Positions 62,088 to 64,000 of a DNA stretch of 64,000 nt are shown here, one piece after another. The DNA comes from Mycolicibacterium sp. TY81 (GTDB lineage Bacteria; Actinomycetota; Actinomycetes; Mycobacteriales; Mycobacteriaceae), in contig NZ_AP023362.1 of the NCBI RefSeq assembly GCF_018326285.1, positions 3,224,001-3,288,000 of the forward strand. The letters are read 5' to 3'. Each line of letters opens with the position of its first letter. Position 1 is the first letter of the stretch. The notes under the pieces were generated by a model. The model was not told the origin of the DNA, did not search any database, and was given only the letters and a program-made list of their open reading frames with translations. The translations under genes were made by a program, and so were the position numbers.

Positions 62088-63484
62088 TCGCTGACGTGTT
62101 CACCTCGGCCTGGTTCTACTGGGCCGTGGGCATCGCGATCGGGCTGCCGATCGGGCTCGTCGTGCTCACCGAATGGCAGCACGCGCTGCGCCGCAGGCAC
62201 AGCTTCCTGGTGCGGCCGGTGACCGTGCTGCGCAATTACCTGCTGCCCCTGGGCGCACTGCTGCTGCTGTTGACCGAGGCCCGGCAGGTACCGGCCGCAG
62301 CCACCTCGGTCCGCACCGTCGCAACGCTTTTCGCGTTCGTCGTGCTGATCCTGCTGCTGTCCGGCGTCAACGCCACCCTGTTCCAGGGGGCACCCGCGGG
62401 GACCTGGCGCAAGCGCGTCCCGACGATCTTCGTCGACGTCGCCCGGTTCGTCCTCATCGCGGTCGGCCTGGCGGTGATCTTCTCCTACATCTGGGGAGCG
62501 AACGTCCGCGGCCTGTTCACCGCACTGGGTATCACCTCGATCGTCATCGGCCTGACACTGCAGAATTCGGTGGGCCAGATCATCTCGGGCCTGTTGATGT
62601 TGTTCGAGCAGCCGTTTCAGATCGGCGACTGGCTGGACACGGCCGCCGCACGCGGCCGGGTGGTCGAAGTCAATTGGCGTGCCGTGCATCTGGAAACCGG
62701 CGCCGGAACCCAGATCACCCCGAACTCGGTGCTGGCGGGGGCGTCGTTCACCAATCTGAGCCGGCCGGCCGACGCGCACTCGATCACCGTGACAACGATC
62801 TTCTCCCTCGACGATCCGCCGAACCAGGTGTGCGCGTTACTCACTCGCCTGGCAGCAGACCTGCCGATGCGGCGCCCTGACGGCACCGTGTCGGCAACCC
62901 CCGCAGGCGGACTCGAATATCAGACCACCATCCCGCTGCACTCCCCCGCCGACGACGGAGAGACGAAAAAGCTCTTCCTGCAATGGGTCTGGTATGCATC
63001 ACGGCGGGCCGGTCTGCACCTGGACGAAGCCGACGACGACTTCTCCACATCCGAACGGCTGGCCGAGGCCGTCGCCGAAGTCGTCGCACCGACCCTGCGG
63101 CTCAGTGCCGACCAACAACACGAACTGCTGAGTGCGGCGAATCTGGAACGCTACGGCATCGGCGAACTGGTCCAGCGCGTCGGTGAGGTACCCGACCGCA
63201 TGACGTTCATCCTCTCCGGACGTGTTCAGCTGACTGCCGGCGGTGACGATGGAGCCGAGACCCTGATCGGAATCCTCGAGAACGGCAGCTATCTGGGTCA
63301 GAGCACATTGACCCGGCAGCCGGTCATCGGCAATGCCCACGCCCTCGACGAAGTCACCGTGGTGCACGTGGAACGCGACCACATCGAGACCGTGGTGCAG
63401 CGAAATCCGGTGCTACTACAGGAATTCGGCCGGATCATCGAAGACCGCCGGGCCCACGCCCGGCGTCTGCTGAGTGCCGACTGA
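62084..63484 (+). CDS. MscS-family channel with C-terminal cyclic-nucleotide-binding-like domain
   Basis: 466 aa. About five membrane helices; the pore helix is around GITSIVIGLTLQNSVGQIISGL (residues 149-170) followed by the MscS beta domain (IGDWLDTAAARGRVVEVNWRA). Residues about 350-455 form a cNMP-binding fold (DRMTFILSGRVQLTAGG). The phosphate cassette region reads GSYLGQSTLTRQPVIGNAHA (401-420): the usual Glu of FGE is Gln406 and the Arg is missing, so ordinary cAMP/cGMP binding is doubtful. Start overlaps the cyclase stop (ATGA). Confidence 0.88.
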   Translation: MIADVFTSAWFYWAVGIAIGLPIGLVVLTEWQHALRRRHSFLVRPVTVLRNYLLPLGALLLLLTEARQVPAAATSVRTVATLFAFVVLILLLSGVNATLFQGAPAGTWRKRVPTIFVDVARFVLIAVGLAVIFSYIWGANVRGLFTALGITSIVIGLTLQNSVGQIISGLLMLFEQPFQIGDWLDTAAARGRVVEVNWRAVHLETGAGTQITPNSVLAGASFTNLSRPADAHSITVTTIFSLDDPPNQVCALLTRLAADLPMRRPDGTVSATPAGGLEYQTTIPLHSPADDGETKKLFLQWVWYASRRAGLHLDEADDDFSTSERLAEAVAEVVAPTLRLSADQQHELLSAANLERYGIGELVQRVGEVPDRMTFILSGRVQLTAGGDDGAETLIGILENGSYLGQSTLTRQPVIGNAHALDEVTVVHVERDHIETVVQRNPVLLQEFGRIIEDRRAHARRLLSAD

Positions 63485-63489
63485 AACCG

Positions 63490-63879
63490 TCACTCCCGCT
63501 TCGAGATCCACTCCACCGTGGACGGGCTGAACAACAACCCCAGCGTGACGATGGCGACGAGCGCAACCACGATGGCGTACTGCAGCTGGCCGGATTGGAA
63601 GACGTACCAGGCGACGCCGAGCAGCAGCAGGTTGGCGAACACCCCGATACCGCGGCCCCAGCGCCGCCCGGTGATCAGTGCCCAGCCGCCGGCGAGCACC
63701 GCCCCGCCGACGCACACCAGCCAGATCGCGTTGCCGTAACCGCTGACGATGTGCTGGTCTGCGCCGGCCAGCCCGCGCACCACGTACACCACGGCGCCGA
63801 TCAGGCCGAGCGCACCTTCGGCCGCCACCAGGAACCCGGCCCGGCGCACGGCCGGCGGATGGATCGCCGGATCACTCAC
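63490..63879 (-). CDS. Small membrane protein (Rv3217c-type)
   Basis: 129 aa with four hydrophobic segments (about 14-34, 50-66, 73-88, 94-114). Start GTG at 63879, overlapping the upstream gene's stop (GTGA). Function unknown. It converges on the MscS gene with 5 bases between the stops. Confidence 0.82.
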   Translation of the reverse strand: MSDPAIHPPAVRRAGFLVAAEGALGLIGAVVYVVRGLAGADQHIVSGYGNAIWLVCVGGAVLAGGWALITGRRWGRGIGVFANLLLLGVAWYVFQSGQLQYAIVVALVAIVTLGLLFSPSTVEWISKRE

Positions 63880-64000
63880 TGCGACAACCGATCTGCCAGG
63901 TACCGCACCGCCAGCTCGTAGCCTATGGGCCCGGCGCCGGCGATCACCGTCTCGGCCACCGCCGACACGTAGGAGTGATGCCGGAAGGCCTCGCGCTTGT
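63876..64000 (-). CDS. aroQ: 3-dehydroquinate dehydratase, type II (AroQ), 3' end only
   Basis: The C-terminal 41 codons are visible; the rest lies past the right edge. The reading [15 protein letters not shown] followed by [17 protein letters not shown] matches the end of type II dehydroquinases (family: HHSYxS, then GxGxxGYxLALRYL). The enzyme makes 3-dehydroshikimate from 3-dehydroquinate. Its stop overlaps the GTG of the small membrane protein gene. Confidence 0.8.
   Translation of the reverse strand, partial: KREAFRHHSYVSAVAETVIAGAGPIGYELAVRYLADRLSQ

Overview
The window is high-GC chromosomal DNA from a Mycobacterium/Mycolicibacterium-type actinobacterium. From memory of the M. tuberculosis map (not an alignment), roughly 22.9-63.9 kb follows the conserved Rv3193c-Rv3217c order: UPF0182 protein, PDZ/Lon protease, zinc-dependent protease, E1-like cyclodehydratase relative, UbiB-like kinase, whiB7, uvrD2, mrx1, nudC, RCK potassium channel, adnB/adnA, lipV, ATL protein, moeZ, DUF3152 protease, TetR, DUF3107, MmpS-like protein, ferritin-like protein, rhlE, beta-propeller protein, ParA, phosphatase, isochorismate synthase and GNAT. 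Cutinase, MoxR/DUF58, leaderless-looking promoters and an initiator tRNA fit the same assignment. No CRISPR array, rRNA, IS element or phage is visible.

Layout. 0-7 kb: end of an unknown gene, a flavin oxidoreductase, a secreted cutinase, then a small cluster of MFS exporter, family-5 solute-binding domain without a signal peptide, and FAD monooxygenase, closed by a perfect 13-bp hairpin. 7-12.6 kb: an 810-aa secreted protein with a DUF1214-like end, two divergent IclR-type regulators with repeats between them, and a cytochrome P450. 12.7-16.8 kb: a tightly overlapping DUF4129 / membrane / MoxR / DUF58 / membrane operon. 17-22.2 kb: a complete oligopeptide ABC importer (lipoprotein, two permeases, double ATPase). 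22.3-23 kb: cupin and tRNA-fMet with strong hairpins. From 23 kb the syntenic block begins.

Three accessory insertions interrupt the conserved block: (i) 44.3-47.1 kb, an NCS1 permease / fungal-type cytosine deaminase / Fe(II)-2OG oxygenase operon between the ATL gene and the Rv3205c-type gene; (ii) 60-63.5 kb, a membrane class III cyclase-like protein translationally coupled to an MscS channel with a cyclic-nucleotide-type domain, in which the expected catalytic and phosphate-binding residues are altered in both partners; (iii) the 3' end of a type II dehydroquinase gene at the right edge. The small DoxX-like gene at 36.35 kb may be a further lineage-specific insertion.

Regulation. The whiB7 leader is readable in full: an AT-rich WhiB7-type promoter, an 86-codon alanine-rich upstream ORF and an intrinsic terminator that act together as an attenuator. 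rhlE has a long leader with an upstream ORF that overlaps its start. Convergent gene pairs are usually separated by near-perfect hairpins. A 78-bp dispersed repeat occurs twice (30.85 and 49.27 kb, 64/78 identical).

The best candidates for new biology are the co-diverged cyclase/MscS pair, the cytosine/thymine-type salvage operon, the signal-less peptide-binding protein in the exporter/monooxygenase cluster, and the dispersed repeat.
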